Shown: in pieces, positions 21,407 to 29,942 of the stretch | Position numbering within the stretch: the first letter of the stretch is position 1 | Layout of the letters: every line of letters begins with the position of its first letter | From: Elusimicrobiales bacterium | GTDB taxonomy: Bacteria > Elusimicrobiota > Elusimicrobia > Elusimicrobiales > Elusimicrobiaceae | NCBI GenBank assembly: GCA_028688475.1 | Contig: JAQTYB010000017.1 | Span: forward strand, 1 to 32,951 | Length of the DNA: 32,951 nt | Direction of reading: 5' to 3' | Made by a program: the position numbers and the translations under genes | The notes under the pieces: model-generated | Told to the model about the DNA's origin: nothing | Seen by the model: only the letters and a program-made list of their open reading frames with translations | The model's database searches: none

Positions 21407-21449
21407 CAGGGGCAAGAGGTTTTCGCAACGGGCCGTTCCCGGAGGGGTC

Positions 21450-22847
21450 ATGCAGGCCACTGAGATAATTTGCGTAGTGTCGGGAAGGAAAAAAATTTAC
21501 TACAGCGCCGTAAAGATAGCGGCGGAATATATTGACGGCGCCGGCGCCGTAGAGGGGACGGAGGGCGCGGTGCCCGACGGTCCCGTGGAGGAATTTTGCG
21601 CCGCGCAACTCAAATCATTCACGCGCTCCAGCGGCCTCCTTGAAGGCGCCTGCCGCGTCTATGATCCGGCCACCGGCGCGCTGCTGCGCGAGGAAAACTA
21701 CAGCCAGGGCGCCCTCGACGGCCCGCGCAGGGTTTACTTCGAAAACGGCCGCCTCCGCTCGGAGGAAACATATAAAAACGGCAAACTCGCGGGGGAGGCC
21801 AGGGAATACTATCCGTCCGGCAGCATCCGCATGATAGATTCCTACGAGGATTGCGTTTTCAGCGGCAGAAAGGAGTTCGCCGACATACTCGACGCTCCGC
21901 CGCTGTCCGCGCATTCCAAAACCGCGCCTCTCGCGGCCGCGGCGACCGCGAAAAGCGGTTTGCGCGCGGTATCCGGCGGTTCGCCCGCGGGGGCGGCCGC
22001 AAAACGTGAAACCGTAAAAGCGCCTCCGCCGGGGCTCTCCGCCCCTGCCGCCGGTCCCGCCGGACAGGTCCCGCCGTCCGGCGCGCAGCCCGAAGAGGAA
22101 AAAGGCGTGGTGCGCAAGGTGTCGGACAATACCCGCGTTTACGTCCGCGGCGGCGACGAGCTGGCGCGCGAGATACTGGGCCGCGGCGGCGAGGTCACCG
22201 AGATAATCGGCGCCATTCCCGACGGCCCCGTCTCCGAATTCTACCGCAGCGGAAAGCTGAAGTTCTCTGAAACCTACCGGGACGGCAGGCTCAACGGCCC
22301 GCGCAAAAAATACGACGAGTTGGGCCGCCTCTGGGCGGAGGAAACCTACGTTGACGGCAAGCTCGACGGCCTCGTCAAAATCCACAATTATTTCAAGGAC
22401 AAGGTTTTCGACGAGGAGGCTTCGTTCAAAAACAACAAGCTCGACGGCACGCGCAAAACCTGCTATCCCAACGGCAATATCAGCGTCGAGGAAAATTACA
22501 GGGACGGCAAGCTGTCCGGGCTGCGCCGCTCGTTCTACGAGAACGGGCAGGTCAACAGCGAGGAAAATTACGCCGATGACCGGCTCAGCGGCCCGCGCCG
22601 GCGCTACTACGACAACGGAAAGCTGTGGAACGAGGAGAATTACGCCGACGGGCGTCTGGAGGGCGCGCGCAAGGACTATTATCCGACCGGCGTGCCGCGC
22701 CTGCAGGAAAATTACAAGACCGGCAGGCTCTCCGGCGAGCGCAAGTTTTACTACGACAACGGGCACCTTATGTATGAGGAAACCTATCTCGAGGGAAAGC
22801 TGCAGCGCCGCACCGAATACAAAAGCAAAGGCCCCGGCGCGGTCTAG
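21450..22847 (+). CDS. YwqK/MORN-like repeat protein with internal duplication
   Basis: The start is the ATG at 21450, with GGAGGGG just upstream; the product has 465 residues and no signal peptide. It is built from about 24-residue repeats of the form Y-x-N-G-x-L-x-x-E-E-x-Y-x-D-G-x-L-x-G-x-R, as in the YwqK antitoxin/MORN-variant group (COG2849). Block 1 has about three repeats, then an Ala/Pro-rich linker (about 150-215), then block 2 with about eight. Each block has the same lead-in: a strand pair plus GAVPDGPVEEF in block 1 and GAIPDGPVSEFY in block 2. Function is unknown; the repeats make a beta-sheet surface. No partner toxin is next to it. Confidence 0.85.
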   Translation: MQATEIICVVSGRKKIYYSAVKIAAEYIDGAGAVEGTEGAVPDGPVEEFCAAQLKSFTRSSGLLEGACRVYDPATGALLREENYSQGALDGPRRVYFENGRLRSEETYKNGKLAGEAREYYPSGSIRMIDSYEDCVFSGRKEFADILDAPPLSAHSKTAPLAAAATAKSGLRAVSGGSPAGAAAKRETVKAPPPGLSAPAAGPAGQVPPSGAQPEEEKGVVRKVSDNTRVYVRGGDELAREILGRGGEVTEIIGAIPDGPVSEFYRSGKLKFSETYRDGRLNGPRKKYDELGRLWAEETYVDGKLDGLVKIHNYFKDKVFDEEASFKNNKLDGTRKTCYPNGNISVEENYRDGKLSGLRRSFYENGQVNSEENYADDRLSGPRRRYYDNGKLWNEENYADGRLEGARKDYYPTGVPRLQENYKTGRLSGERKFYYDNGHLMYEETYLEGKLQRRTEYKSKGPGAV

Positions 22848-24265
22848 CCGCGGCCGTAGTCGTCTTCCAGCCGGATTATGTCGTCTTCGCCGAGGTAGGG
22901 TCCCGACTGCACTTCGATGATTGTGAGTATCTTTTCCGTCCGGTTGCGCACGCAGTGCGCCGTGCAGGGCGGGATGTCTATCGAGCTTTTTTCCCGCAGT
23001 TGCAGCACCAAATCCCCTTTGGTGACTTCCGCCTCTCCCCCGATTATGGTCCAGTGCTCGGAGCGCTTGCGGTGGAACTGGAGGCTGATTTTCTGCCCGG
23101 GGTTTATCTCCAGCCGCTTCACTTTCCAGGCGGCGGCGTTTTCCAGCAGCGTATAGGCGCCCCACGGGCGGCGCACCGTCAGGTGCTCGTCGGCCTGGCT
23201 GCGGCGTTTCAGGCGCAGCTCCGCCACGATTTTTTTGACTTCCTGCGAGCGCGACAGCGGGCAGGCCAGCACCGCGTCCGCCGTCTCGATGATGGCGGTG
23301 TCTTTGAGCCCTATCGCGGCCACCAGGCGGCCCTCGCTGTGAATCATGCTGCCGCGGCAATCGCTGGCCATCACTTCGCCGCGCAGCACGTTGCCCCGCG
23401 CGTCCTTTTTTGAAATCTGGTGCAGGCACAGCCAGCTGCCGAGGTCGTTCCAGCCGATATCGCCGCAGGCCATGACGCGCACCAGCCTGGATTTCTCCAT
23501 CACGCCGTAATCTATGGATACCGAGGGCATCTTATGGAAAACGCGCGCCAGTTCCTTCGGCTTGATTGCGCCGCCTGAAAACGCCCGCTTCTCGATTTCA
23601 TTGAGCAGGGAATGCACGCGCGGCAGATGGCGTTTTATCTCGGAGAGTATGACGCTGGCCTTGAAAACAAAGATGCCGCAGTTCCACAGATAATCGCCCG
23701 CCTCAAGATAGCGTTTTGCCGTCTCGAAATCCGGCTTTTCCACGAAACGGCGCACGGGCAGCGATTTTTCCGCGCGGGTTTCGGCGGGGGAAAACTGCAT
23801 ATAGCCGTAGCCGGTTTCGGGATGGGTGGGTTTTATCCCCAGCGTTATTATATGGCCCTTGCGCGCCTCGTCCGCGGCGGTTTTGAGCATGCGCCGGAAC
23901 GCGGGGACGTTCGTGATTATCTGGTCTGAGGGCAGGACTATAAGCACCGGGTCTCCGCCGGCGCGCATGGCGAACTTCGCCGCAAGGCCGATGGCGGGCG
24001 CGGTGTTGCGCCCCTCGGGTTCGATAATCAACTGATACGGCTTGAGGATGTGATGCGCCGCGCCCCAGGCGTGGTCGCGGTTGACCACCGCTATGATGCC
24101 GCCCTCGCCCACAAGCGGCGCCACTCGGGCTATCGTCGCCTCGAAAAGGGATTTGCCGTCGAGGATATTGATGAACTGCTTGGGGAAAAGCTGCCGGCTC
24201 AGCGGCCACAGCCGCGTGCCGCTGCCGCCCGCCAGTATTACGGCCGCAGTCTCATTTTTTTTCAT
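22844..24265 (-). CDS. manC: Mannose-1-phosphate guanylyltransferase / mannose-6-phosphate isomerase
   Basis: This 473-residue bifunctional type II enzyme makes GDP-mannose from mannose-1-phosphate and GTP; the C-terminal cupin can isomerise fructose-6-phosphate. The nucleotidyltransferase domain (about 1-290) opens with the pyrophosphorylase signature AAVILAGGSGTRLWPLSR and continues with FPKQF, VEKPDFETA and WNCGIFVFKA. The cupin domain (about 350-465) has RPWGAYTLLE, INPGQKISLQFHRKRSEHW and a later PPCTAHCVRN. The start overlaps the glycosyltransferase stop (ATGA), so GDP-mannose supply and use are co-expressed. The stop shares a palindromic CTAG with the stop of the YwqK-repeat gene on the other strand. 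Confidence 0.92.
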   Translation of the reverse strand: MKKNETAAVILAGGSGTRLWPLSRQLFPKQFINILDGKSLFEATIARVAPLVGEGGIIAVVNRDHAWGAAHHILKPYQLIIEPEGRNTAPAIGLAAKFAMRAGGDPVLIVLPSDQIITNVPAFRRMLKTAADEARKGHIITLGIKPTHPETGYGYMQFSPAETRAEKSLPVRRFVEKPDFETAKRYLEAGDYLWNCGIFVFKASVILSEIKRHLPRVHSLLNEIEKRAFSGGAIKPKELARVFHKMPSVSIDYGVMEKSRLVRVMACGDIGWNDLGSWLCLHQISKKDARGNVLRGEVMASDCRGSMIHSEGRLVAAIGLKDTAIIETADAVLACPLSRSQEVKKIVAELRLKRRSQADEHLTVRRPWGAYTLLENAAAWKVKRLEINPGQKISLQFHRKRSEHWTIIGGEAEVTKGDLVLQLREKSSIDIPPCTAHCVRNRTEKILTIIEVQSGPYLGEDDIIRLEDDYGRG

Positions 24266-25050
24266 AAGCCCGCCGTGAAGAGCAGGGCGGCGGCGGCCGC
24301 CGCGAGCAGTCCCAGCGCGAAAAGCAGCGCCTTCAGCGGCACGTAACGCCCCAGCGAAAGTTCGTAGAGCCCCGCGGCGGCCTCAAGCGTTACCTTGAGG
24401 CTGAGTTTGCTTTCGCCCGCGGTGCGCGGTCTAAAGACATATCCCGCCTCCGCCACCCGCGCGCCGTCGGGAAGGTTTTGCAGGACGTCCATGAAAATCT
24501 TGAAACCTCTGGGATGCAGCTTCGGTTTGGCCTGCTCGAACGCCGCGCGCTCGACGAGGAAAAAACCGCTCATCAAATCGGTGCAGCGGCGTTTCAGGAG
24601 CAGGCTGGCGGATTTATTGGCCAGCCGGCTTGCCAGCAGCCGCGTCCCGCTCCAGCCCGCCGTGCCGCCGCCCCCGGTGTAGCGCGAGGCCACGACCAGT
24701 TGCGCGCCGTTCTGCGCCAGTTCCAGCATGCGGGGGAGTATTTTTTCGTCGTGCTGGAGGTCCGCGTCCATCACCGCCAGATACTTGCCGGAGGCGTTTG
24801 CGAAGCCTTCCATAACGGCGGGGTAGAGGCCCCGGTCCGCCGTGCGGCGGATTACTTTCAAATGCGGGATTCGCGCGCAAAGCTCCTGCACTTTTTTCCA
24901 GGTGAGGTCGGGAGAATCGTCGTCGGCGACTATTATCTCGTGCGGCGTCGCAGCCAGTACGCCGGACAGGCGCTCAACGATGACGGCGATATTGCCGGCC
25001 TCGTTGTAAGTTGGCAGCACAACGCTTAAAAGCGGTTTATCTGTCTGCAC
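24262..25050 (-). CDS. GT2 glycosyltransferase, dolichyl-phosphate-mannose-synthase-like
   Basis: The start is placed at the GTG at 25050 (GAGG about nine bases upstream), giving 262 residues; a longer frame to 25155 would run deep into the upstream gene. The GT-A fold is seen as LLSVVLPTYNEAGNI at the N-terminus, DDDSPD for nucleotide binding, YLAVMDADLQHD with the metal-binding DxD, and GRYVPLKALLF leading into a single C-terminal membrane helix. This resembles polyisoprenyl-phosphate mannose or glucose synthases, which load a sugar from GDP or UDP onto a lipid carrier. With manC directly downstream, GDP-mannose is the likely donor. The 5' end overlaps the membrane transferase gene by 14 bases. 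Confidence 0.9.
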   Translation of the reverse strand: MQTDKPLLSVVLPTYNEAGNIAVIVERLSGVLAATPHEIIVADDDSPDLTWKKVQELCARIPHLKVIRRTADRGLYPAVMEGFANASGKYLAVMDADLQHDEKILPRMLELAQNGAQLVVASRYTGGGGTAGWSGTRLLASRLANKSASLLLKRRCTDLMSGFFLVERAAFEQAKPKLHPRGFKIFMDVLQNLPDGARVAEAGYVFRPRTAGESKLSLKVTLEAAAGLYELSLGRYVPLKALLFALGLLAAAAAALLFTAGL

Positions 25051-26605
25051 TGTAACCTCGTATGTACGGAGCGGTTTCGCATTCGTAGCAATACCCTGCG
25101 GTGAAACTGCGCCCCGGCTCGCACTGCCACGGCTGCGTCTTGTACATAAACTCAAGCGGCATTGTTATGAAAGGGTCGCCTTCAAAGCCGCATATTTTCT
25201 CATTTTCCAATTTTTTGGCGAGCCAGGCAATGTCCATCATGCGCGCGGAGGTTTCGTCATGCCAGCCTTGCAGGAAATGGAAAGGACGGCGTTGTTTAGG
25301 CGCGGCTATCTCGGAGCAGGAAACCAGCAGCGCCGTCGCAGCGCAAAGCGCCAGAAACGCGCGGGTTTTGACTCCGCTGCGCCGCAGATAATCCGGCAGG
25401 AAAACCGCCGCCGCGAAGACGAAAACGAAAAACGGCAGTATATAGTAGCGCATCGAGTTGGTGTTGCGGAAAATCGTGAACACGGCGGCCATGCCGGCCA
25501 GCGTTATCGCGGTGAAAAGCCTTTCATCGGATTCCCCGCCGTTTTCAAGCGCGCCGAATGCCGCGGAAAACACCGCGCCGGTTATAATCGCGGCCCAGAT
25601 AAAAAGCGCCGTCGCCGCAACCAGTCCCAAATCCAGCGAGAACAGCCGCCTGAAAACGTTGTAGCCGGAAAAAGTTCCCATAAACGCGGTTGCGTGGAAC
25701 CAAAGACAGGCCAGCAATCCGGTTATGGCGAGCCAGCGCAAAGCCCCGCGCGCTTTATCCGATGAATGGATGCGGTTTGCCAGCGCGGCGGCGGTTTCGC
25801 CGCATTTTTCCCGCCAACGCCACACTGCCAGTGCGGCGAGCGCGGGGAGTCCCGCAAATAATGCGGTCACCGGCAGTTTATGAGCCAGCCAGAAACTGTC
25901 GGAAAGATGTTTCTTAGCAATCAGCAGCGCCAGCGCGCAGGCGACATTGGCTGCCGCGGCGACGGTAAGGTTTCCGAACCGTCTGTTTCCGCTCTCCGCC
26001 TGCCACGCAAAGAATCCGAAAGCCAGCCCGAAAGGAAAAGCTATGAAAATCAGATGGTTAATGCTGCCCATGGCTGAGGCGTAAAAAAGCGCAAGCAAAC
26101 TCAGGAGTCCCGCGCGACCTTGCCTGGCGATTTGCCAGGTGGCAATCAGCGAAACCGCAGCCAGAATATTTTGCAGGGCGCAGACTTCCCACGCTATGCG
26201 CGACTCGAAAATATAAAACGGCGAAGCCAGCATAAGCGCGGCGAAAACAAAAAACGATTCGAGGCCAAACGCCAGCGCGACAAAGAGCGCCATCCCGCCC
26301 GCGGCGGCGACATTCAAAACAGCTCCCGTCAGCCGCAACTGGAAAACACCCGCGCCGAAGACAGCGAAAATTTTAGACACCAGCAGCGTGTGGAACGGTC
26401 CCGTGTACCAGTTCATCCCGTGCGGCGTGAACAAGCCCGCTTTCTGGATATCCAGCGCGCGCAACCCGACCCACGCTTCGTCCAGATTGAGCCCCGGCAG
26501 CGCGCCCAGACGGGCGCAGACCAGCCCGCCCAGCAACAGGGTGAAGCCGATGGCCAGCAAAGCTTTCTTTACGGCGTCTTTTTGCATTTTTTTAGCGGAA
26601 CGCAT
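25037..26605 (-). CDS. GT39/PMT-like membrane glycosyltransferase
   Basis: The protein has 522 residues and about eleven membrane helices. The first external loop holds LNLDEAW (D42, E43), matching the acidic pair of GT-C enzymes (PMT, ArnT) that take a sugar from a polyisoprenyl-phosphate carrier. A periplasmic C-terminal tail of about 90 residues follows the last helix. With the downstream DPM-synthase-like GT2 and ManC this makes a coherent route: GDP-mannose, lipid-phosphate-mannose, transfer outside the membrane. The acceptor is unknown; secreted proteins of the nearby cluster are possible targets. No Shine-Dalgarno site is seen, and a TACAAT box sits four bases from the ATG. Confidence 0.82.
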   Translation of the reverse strand: MRSAKKMQKDAVKKALLAIGFTLLLGGLVCARLGALPGLNLDEAWVGLRALDIQKAGLFTPHGMNWYTGPFHTLLVSKIFAVFGAGVFQLRLTGAVLNVAAAGGMALFVALAFGLESFFVFAALMLASPFYIFESRIAWEVCALQNILAAVSLIATWQIARQGRAGLLSLLALFYASAMGSINHLIFIAFPFGLAFGFFAWQAESGNRRFGNLTVAAAANVACALALLIAKKHLSDSFWLAHKLPVTALFAGLPALAALAVWRWREKCGETAAALANRIHSSDKARGALRWLAITGLLACLWFHATAFMGTFSGYNVFRRLFSLDLGLVAATALFIWAAIITGAVFSAAFGALENGGESDERLFTAITLAGMAAVFTIFRNTNSMRYYILPFFVFVFAAAVFLPDYLRRSGVKTRAFLALCAATALLVSCSEIAAPKQRRPFHFLQGWHDETSARMMDIAWLAKKLENEKICGFEGDPFITMPLEFMYKTQPWQCEPGRSFTAGYCYECETAPYIRGYSADR

Positions 26606-26608
26606 AAT

Positions 26609-26614
26609 ATTGTA
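26609..26614 (-). promoter_or_regulatory. -10-like box (TACAAT, minus strand) next to the start of the membrane transferase
   Basis: TACAAT on the minus strand ends four bases before the ATG at 26605, placing the predicted transcript start at or inside the start codon. The -35 position (CAAAGA) is poor. An ATG at 26587 is a possible alternative start. Confidence 0.35.
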
Positions 26615-26646
26615 ACATTAAAACATACTCTTCTTTGGAGGCTGCC

Positions 26647-27207
26647 GTGGCGGTAATCCCGGGAAAAAAGAATCTGAAACTCAATTTAGGCTGCGGAGCC
26701 GTGAAGAAAGAAGGCTTTCTCGGCGTTGACTGGGCCGCCGGCGGCGCGGCGGACATCGTGGCCGATTTGAACTCGTTTCCGTGGCCGTTCGAGGATTCCT
26801 GCTGCGTCGAAATTATTGCGGAACATCTGCTGGAGCATATCGCCAATCCCGACGCCGCCATGCGCGAAATCCACCGCATATCCGCGCCGGACTGCGTTGT
26901 CAAAATAATAACGCCGCATTTTTCGTCCTACCAGTCGTACGGCGACATGAGCCACCGCATGCACGCCAGCCTTTCAATACTTCTGCCCTACTGCAAGCCG
27001 GATATAAGCTGGAACAGCTTCGGCGCGGCGGGCGGCGCGCTGTTTGTCGCGGAGGGCAGGCGGCTTACCTTCGGCTCAAGCCCGCTCGGCTGGCCGGGGC
27101 GGCTGCTGGCGTTTTTCTCGCCGGAATTTTACGAGAAGTATTTCGCGTTCATGTTCCCCTGCCGCAATATCGAATTTACGCTGAAGGCGAACAAAACAAG
27201 GCCATGA
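26647..27207 (+). CDS. Class I SAM-dependent methyltransferase
   Basis: The GTG at 26647 has GGAGG five bases upstream and is preferred to the in-frame TTG at 26635. The product has 186 residues. Motif I is LKLNLGCGAVKKEGFLGVDW, followed by an acidic strand end (VADLN), the FPWPFEDSCCVEII motif and HLLEHI, as in the Methyltransf_11 group that often accompanies glycan gene sets. The substrate is unknown. The stop overlaps the tilS start (ATGA). The gene is divergent from the glycosyltransferase operon, with only 41 bases between them. Confidence 0.85.
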   Translation: MAVIPGKKNLKLNLGCGAVKKEGFLGVDWAAGGAADIVADLNSFPWPFEDSCCVEIIAEHLLEHIANPDAAMREIHRISAPDCVVKIITPHFSSYQSYGDMSHRMHASLSILLPYCKPDISWNSFGAAGGALFVAEGRRLTFGSSPLGWPGRLLAFFSPEFYEKYFAFMFPCRNIEFTLKANKTRP

Positions 27208-27947
27208 AACGCGCCGGATTCTGTGCCGGAGTGTGGGCAAGGCTCGTCTCGTTTTTCGGCAGGACCGCTAAAATCAGGCGCGGCGACGGCGTGCTCGCGG
27301 CGGTTTCCGGCGGGCCGGATTCGGTGTGCCTGCTGCACTTTTTAAGCAGAATGTCGGCGCGGTACGGTTTCCGGCTGGCGGTTTGCCATGTAAACCACGG
27401 CATACGCGGAAAAAAAGCCGACGCGGATGCCAAATTCGTCGGGCAGCTCTGCCTTGCGGAAAAAATTCCGTATGTCTGCGCGGTTGTGGACGCGAAGGCC
27501 GCCGCGAAAAAACAGGGCTTGAGTCTTGAGCACGCCGCGCGCAACCTGCGTTATCGCGCGCTTTATAAAGCCGCCAAAAAATTCCGCTGTTCAAAAATCG
27601 CTTTTGGGCATCACCTCGACGACCACGCGGAAACCATACTGCTCAACTTGCTGCGCGGCACCAATCCAAAGGGATTGCTCGGCATTCCGGCGCGCCGTCC
27701 GCTTGGCGCGGGATTTGAGGGAGTGGAGCTCATCCGCCCGCTTTTATGCGTGACCCGCGGGGAGATTATGGAGTATGTCCGCCACAATAATCTTTCATAC
27801 CGCACGGACGAGACTAACGAATCCGAAGAGTATACCCGCAACTGGGTGCGCAAAACGCTGCTGCCGCTTATCGAGAAGAAACAGCCGCAATTCCGCGCGC
27901 ACCTGCTGGAATTTTCGTCGAAACTGTCCGCATTGATTGGGGATTAA
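27204..27947 (+). CDS. tilS: tRNA(Ile)-lysidine synthetase, short form
   Basis: The start is the ATG at 27204 overlapping the methyltransferase stop; the product has 247 residues. It attaches lysine to C34 of the CAU-anticodon tRNA-Ile so that the tRNA reads AUA. The PP-loop is VLAAVSGGPDSVCLL; other family signatures are VCHVNHGIRGKKADAD, SLEHAARNLRYRALY, IAFGHHLDDHAETILLNLLRG and YRTDETNESEEYTRNWVR. It consists of the catalytic domain with a short C-terminal helix only, shorter than E. coli TilS (over 400 residues) and of the compact type, lacking both C-terminal tRNA-binding domains. Confidence 0.95.
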   Translation: MKRAGFCAGVWARLVSFFGRTAKIRRGDGVLAAVSGGPDSVCLLHFLSRMSARYGFRLAVCHVNHGIRGKKADADAKFVGQLCLAEKIPYVCAVVDAKAAAKKQGLSLEHAARNLRYRALYKAAKKFRCSKIAFGHHLDDHAETILLNLLRGTNPKGLLGIPARRPLGAGFEGVELIRPLLCVTRGEIMEYVRHNNLSYRTDETNESEEYTRNWVRKTLLPLIEKKQPQFRAHLLEFSSKLSALIGD

Positions 27948-27963
27948 AGAGAGACACGCTTTT

Positions 27964-29934
27964 ATGAACAACACCCGCGCATTCGACTCCGTTGACACGC
28001 TTTCCGTCAGCACTATACGCATGCTGGCGGCGGATATGGTGGAAAAAGCCAATTCCGGGCACCCCGGCCTGCCGCTTGGCGCGGCGCCGATGGCGTATGT
28101 TCTGTGGCGTTACGCGCTGCGCCACAGCCCGTCCGCCCCGCTCTGGTTTGACCGAGACCGGTTCGTGCTTTCCGCCGGGCACGGCTCGGCGCTTTTGTAC
28201 TCGCTGCTGCATCTGTCCGGCTATAACCTGCCGCTTGAGGAGTTGAAACGCTTCCGCCAGTGGCAAAGCAAAACGCCGGGTCATCCCGAATTCGGGCACA
28301 CCGCCGGGGTTGAAACCACCACCGGCCCGCTCGGGCAGGGACTGGCAAACGCCGCCGGCATGGCGCTGGCGGAGAAACTGCTGGCTCAAAAATACAACAA
28401 GTCGGGCCATGAAATAATCAACCACCGCACCTTCGTCATCGCCGGCGACGGCGACATGATGGAGGGGATTGCGCAGGAAGCCGTTTCGCTGGCGGGGCAT
28501 TTGAAGCTGAATAAGCTCATCATTCTCTACGACGACAACAGCATTACTATTGAAGGCAAAACAGAGCTCGCTTTTTCCGAGGATATTCCCGCGCGGCTGC
28601 GCGCCTGCGGCTGGAACGCGCTGGCGGTTTCTGACGGCAACTCGCTGCCGGAAATCCATGCCGCCCTTTCGCGGGCGGTTGGGGAGAGGGAAAAACCGAC
28701 CATAATCTGCGTGAAAACCTGTATCGGCTGCGGCAGTCCCAAACAAGACAGCGAAAAAGCGCACGGCGAGCCGCTGGGCGCGCAGGCGCTCAAAGCCACC
28801 CGCGAGTTTTACAAATGGCCCGATGAAACTTTTTACATTCCGCCGCAGGCCGCGCAACGGCTGGGCGAACTGGCCGCCTCCGGCGAAGCCGCCCGTAAGG
28901 ACTGGGAAAACCGGCTTGCCGCCTACGCGCGCGAGTATCCGGCGGAGTCCGCCGAACTGGCGTCGCGCATCAAAGGCGAAATGCCGGCGGACCTCGCAAA
29001 AGCGCTGCCGGATTTTTCCGCCGCGCCAGCTATGGCCACGCGCGAAGCGTCCGGCAAGGCAATCAACGCGCTGGCGGAGGCGCTGCCCGGTTTTTACGGC
29101 GGCTCGGCGGACCTCGCCCCTTCAAATAAAACCGCTTTCCTCAAGTATCCAGAGCGCACGCTGCATTTCGGCATCAGGGAACACGGCATGGCCGCCGCCG
29201 TGAACGGCATGGCGCTGCACGGCGGTTTCATCCCGTTCGGCGCGACGTTTCTGGTGTTCGCAGACTACATGCGCCCCTCGCTGCGCCTCGCCGCCTTGAT
29301 GAAATGCCATTCCATATTCGTGTTCACGCACGACAGCATCGGCGTCGGCGAAGACGGCCCCACACATCAGCCGGTGGAGCAGCTGTCTTCGCTTCGCGTG
29401 GTTCCCGGCCTGACTGTGCTGCGCCCGGCGGACGCGCGCGAAACCGCCGCCGCGTGGGAAGCCGCCGTCGTCCGCAAAGGCCCCGTCTGCCTCGCCCTCA
29501 CCCGCCAGAAACTGCCGCCGCTTGATACCGCGGCGGACATCCGCTCCGGCGTGCTGAAAGGCGCGTACGTCGTAGCGGACTGCGCCGGTTTGCCGGAGAT
29601 TATCATTCTCGCCAGCGGCTCGGAAGTCCGGCTTGCTGTCGCCGCCGCGAAAGAATTGAATATGCGCGGGAAAAAAACGCGCGCGGTGTCCATGCCGTCC
29701 ATGGAAATTTTCGCGGAGCAGCCGCGCGAGTACCGCGACAGCGTGCTGCCGCCCGCCGTGACAAAACGCCTCGCCGTGGAGGCCGCCTCGCCGATGAGCT
29801 GGCATAAATGGACAGGCTCCGGCGGCGGGACGCTCTGCATAGAAACTTTCGGGGCCAGCGCTCCGGCGGAAACCGTGTTTGAGAAATACGGCTTCACGGC
29901 GGAAAACGCCGTCAAAAAGGCGCTGGAACTTTAG
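27964..29934 (+). CDS. tkt: Transketolase
   Basis: The start is the ATG at 27964 (AAAGAGAG upstream); the product has 656 residues, the usual length. It moves two-carbon units between sugar phosphates in the pentose phosphate pathway, using thiamine diphosphate. Visible motifs: ANSGHPGLPLGAAPMAYVLW (conserved His), the TPP motif GDGDMMEGIAQEA followed by LYDDNSIT, the catalytic Glu region HFGIREHGMAAAVNGMALHG, and HDSIGVGEDGPTHQP with the substrate-binding His. All three domains are complete. It lies 16 bases after tilS, in the same operon. Confidence 0.97.
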   Translation: MNNTRAFDSVDTLSVSTIRMLAADMVEKANSGHPGLPLGAAPMAYVLWRYALRHSPSAPLWFDRDRFVLSAGHGSALLYSLLHLSGYNLPLEELKRFRQWQSKTPGHPEFGHTAGVETTTGPLGQGLANAAGMALAEKLLAQKYNKSGHEIINHRTFVIAGDGDMMEGIAQEAVSLAGHLKLNKLIILYDDNSITIEGKTELAFSEDIPARLRACGWNALAVSDGNSLPEIHAALSRAVGEREKPTIICVKTCIGCGSPKQDSEKAHGEPLGAQALKATREFYKWPDETFYIPPQAAQRLGELAASGEAARKDWENRLAAYAREYPAESAELASRIKGEMPADLAKALPDFSAAPAMATREASGKAINALAEALPGFYGGSADLAPSNKTAFLKYPERTLHFGIREHGMAAAVNGMALHGGFIPFGATFLVFADYMRPSLRLAALMKCHSIFVFTHDSIGVGEDGPTHQPVEQLSSLRVVPGLTVLRPADARETAAAWEAAVVRKGPVCLALTRQKLPPLDTAADIRSGVLKGAYVVADCAGLPEIIILASGSEVRLAVAAAKELNMRGKKTRAVSMPSMEIFAEQPREYRDSVLPPAVTKRLAVEAASPMSWHKWTGSGGGTLCIETFGASAPAETVFEKYGFTAENAVKKALEL

Positions 29935-29942
29935 GAGACAGT

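Noticed and set aside
22230..22820. Regular short repeats that could suggest a CRISPR array
   Set aside because: The repeats are protein-level, about 72 bases long and imperfect in DNA, inside one open reading frame; there are no unique spacers or cas genes.
21450..22847. YwqJK toxin-antitoxin module
   Set aside because: Only the antitoxin-type repeats are present; no toxin gene lies on either side, and these repeats occur in many unrelated proteins.
21615..23429. Minus-strand open frame of 604 codons
   Set aside because: It runs antisense to the YwqK-repeat gene and then through manC in a wrong frame; its apparent repeats mirror the YwqK repeats.
25051..25155. A 35-codon longer N-terminus for the GT2 gene
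   Set aside because: It overlaps the conserved end of the upstream membrane transferase; the GTG at 25050 has a ribosome binding site and fits the family start.
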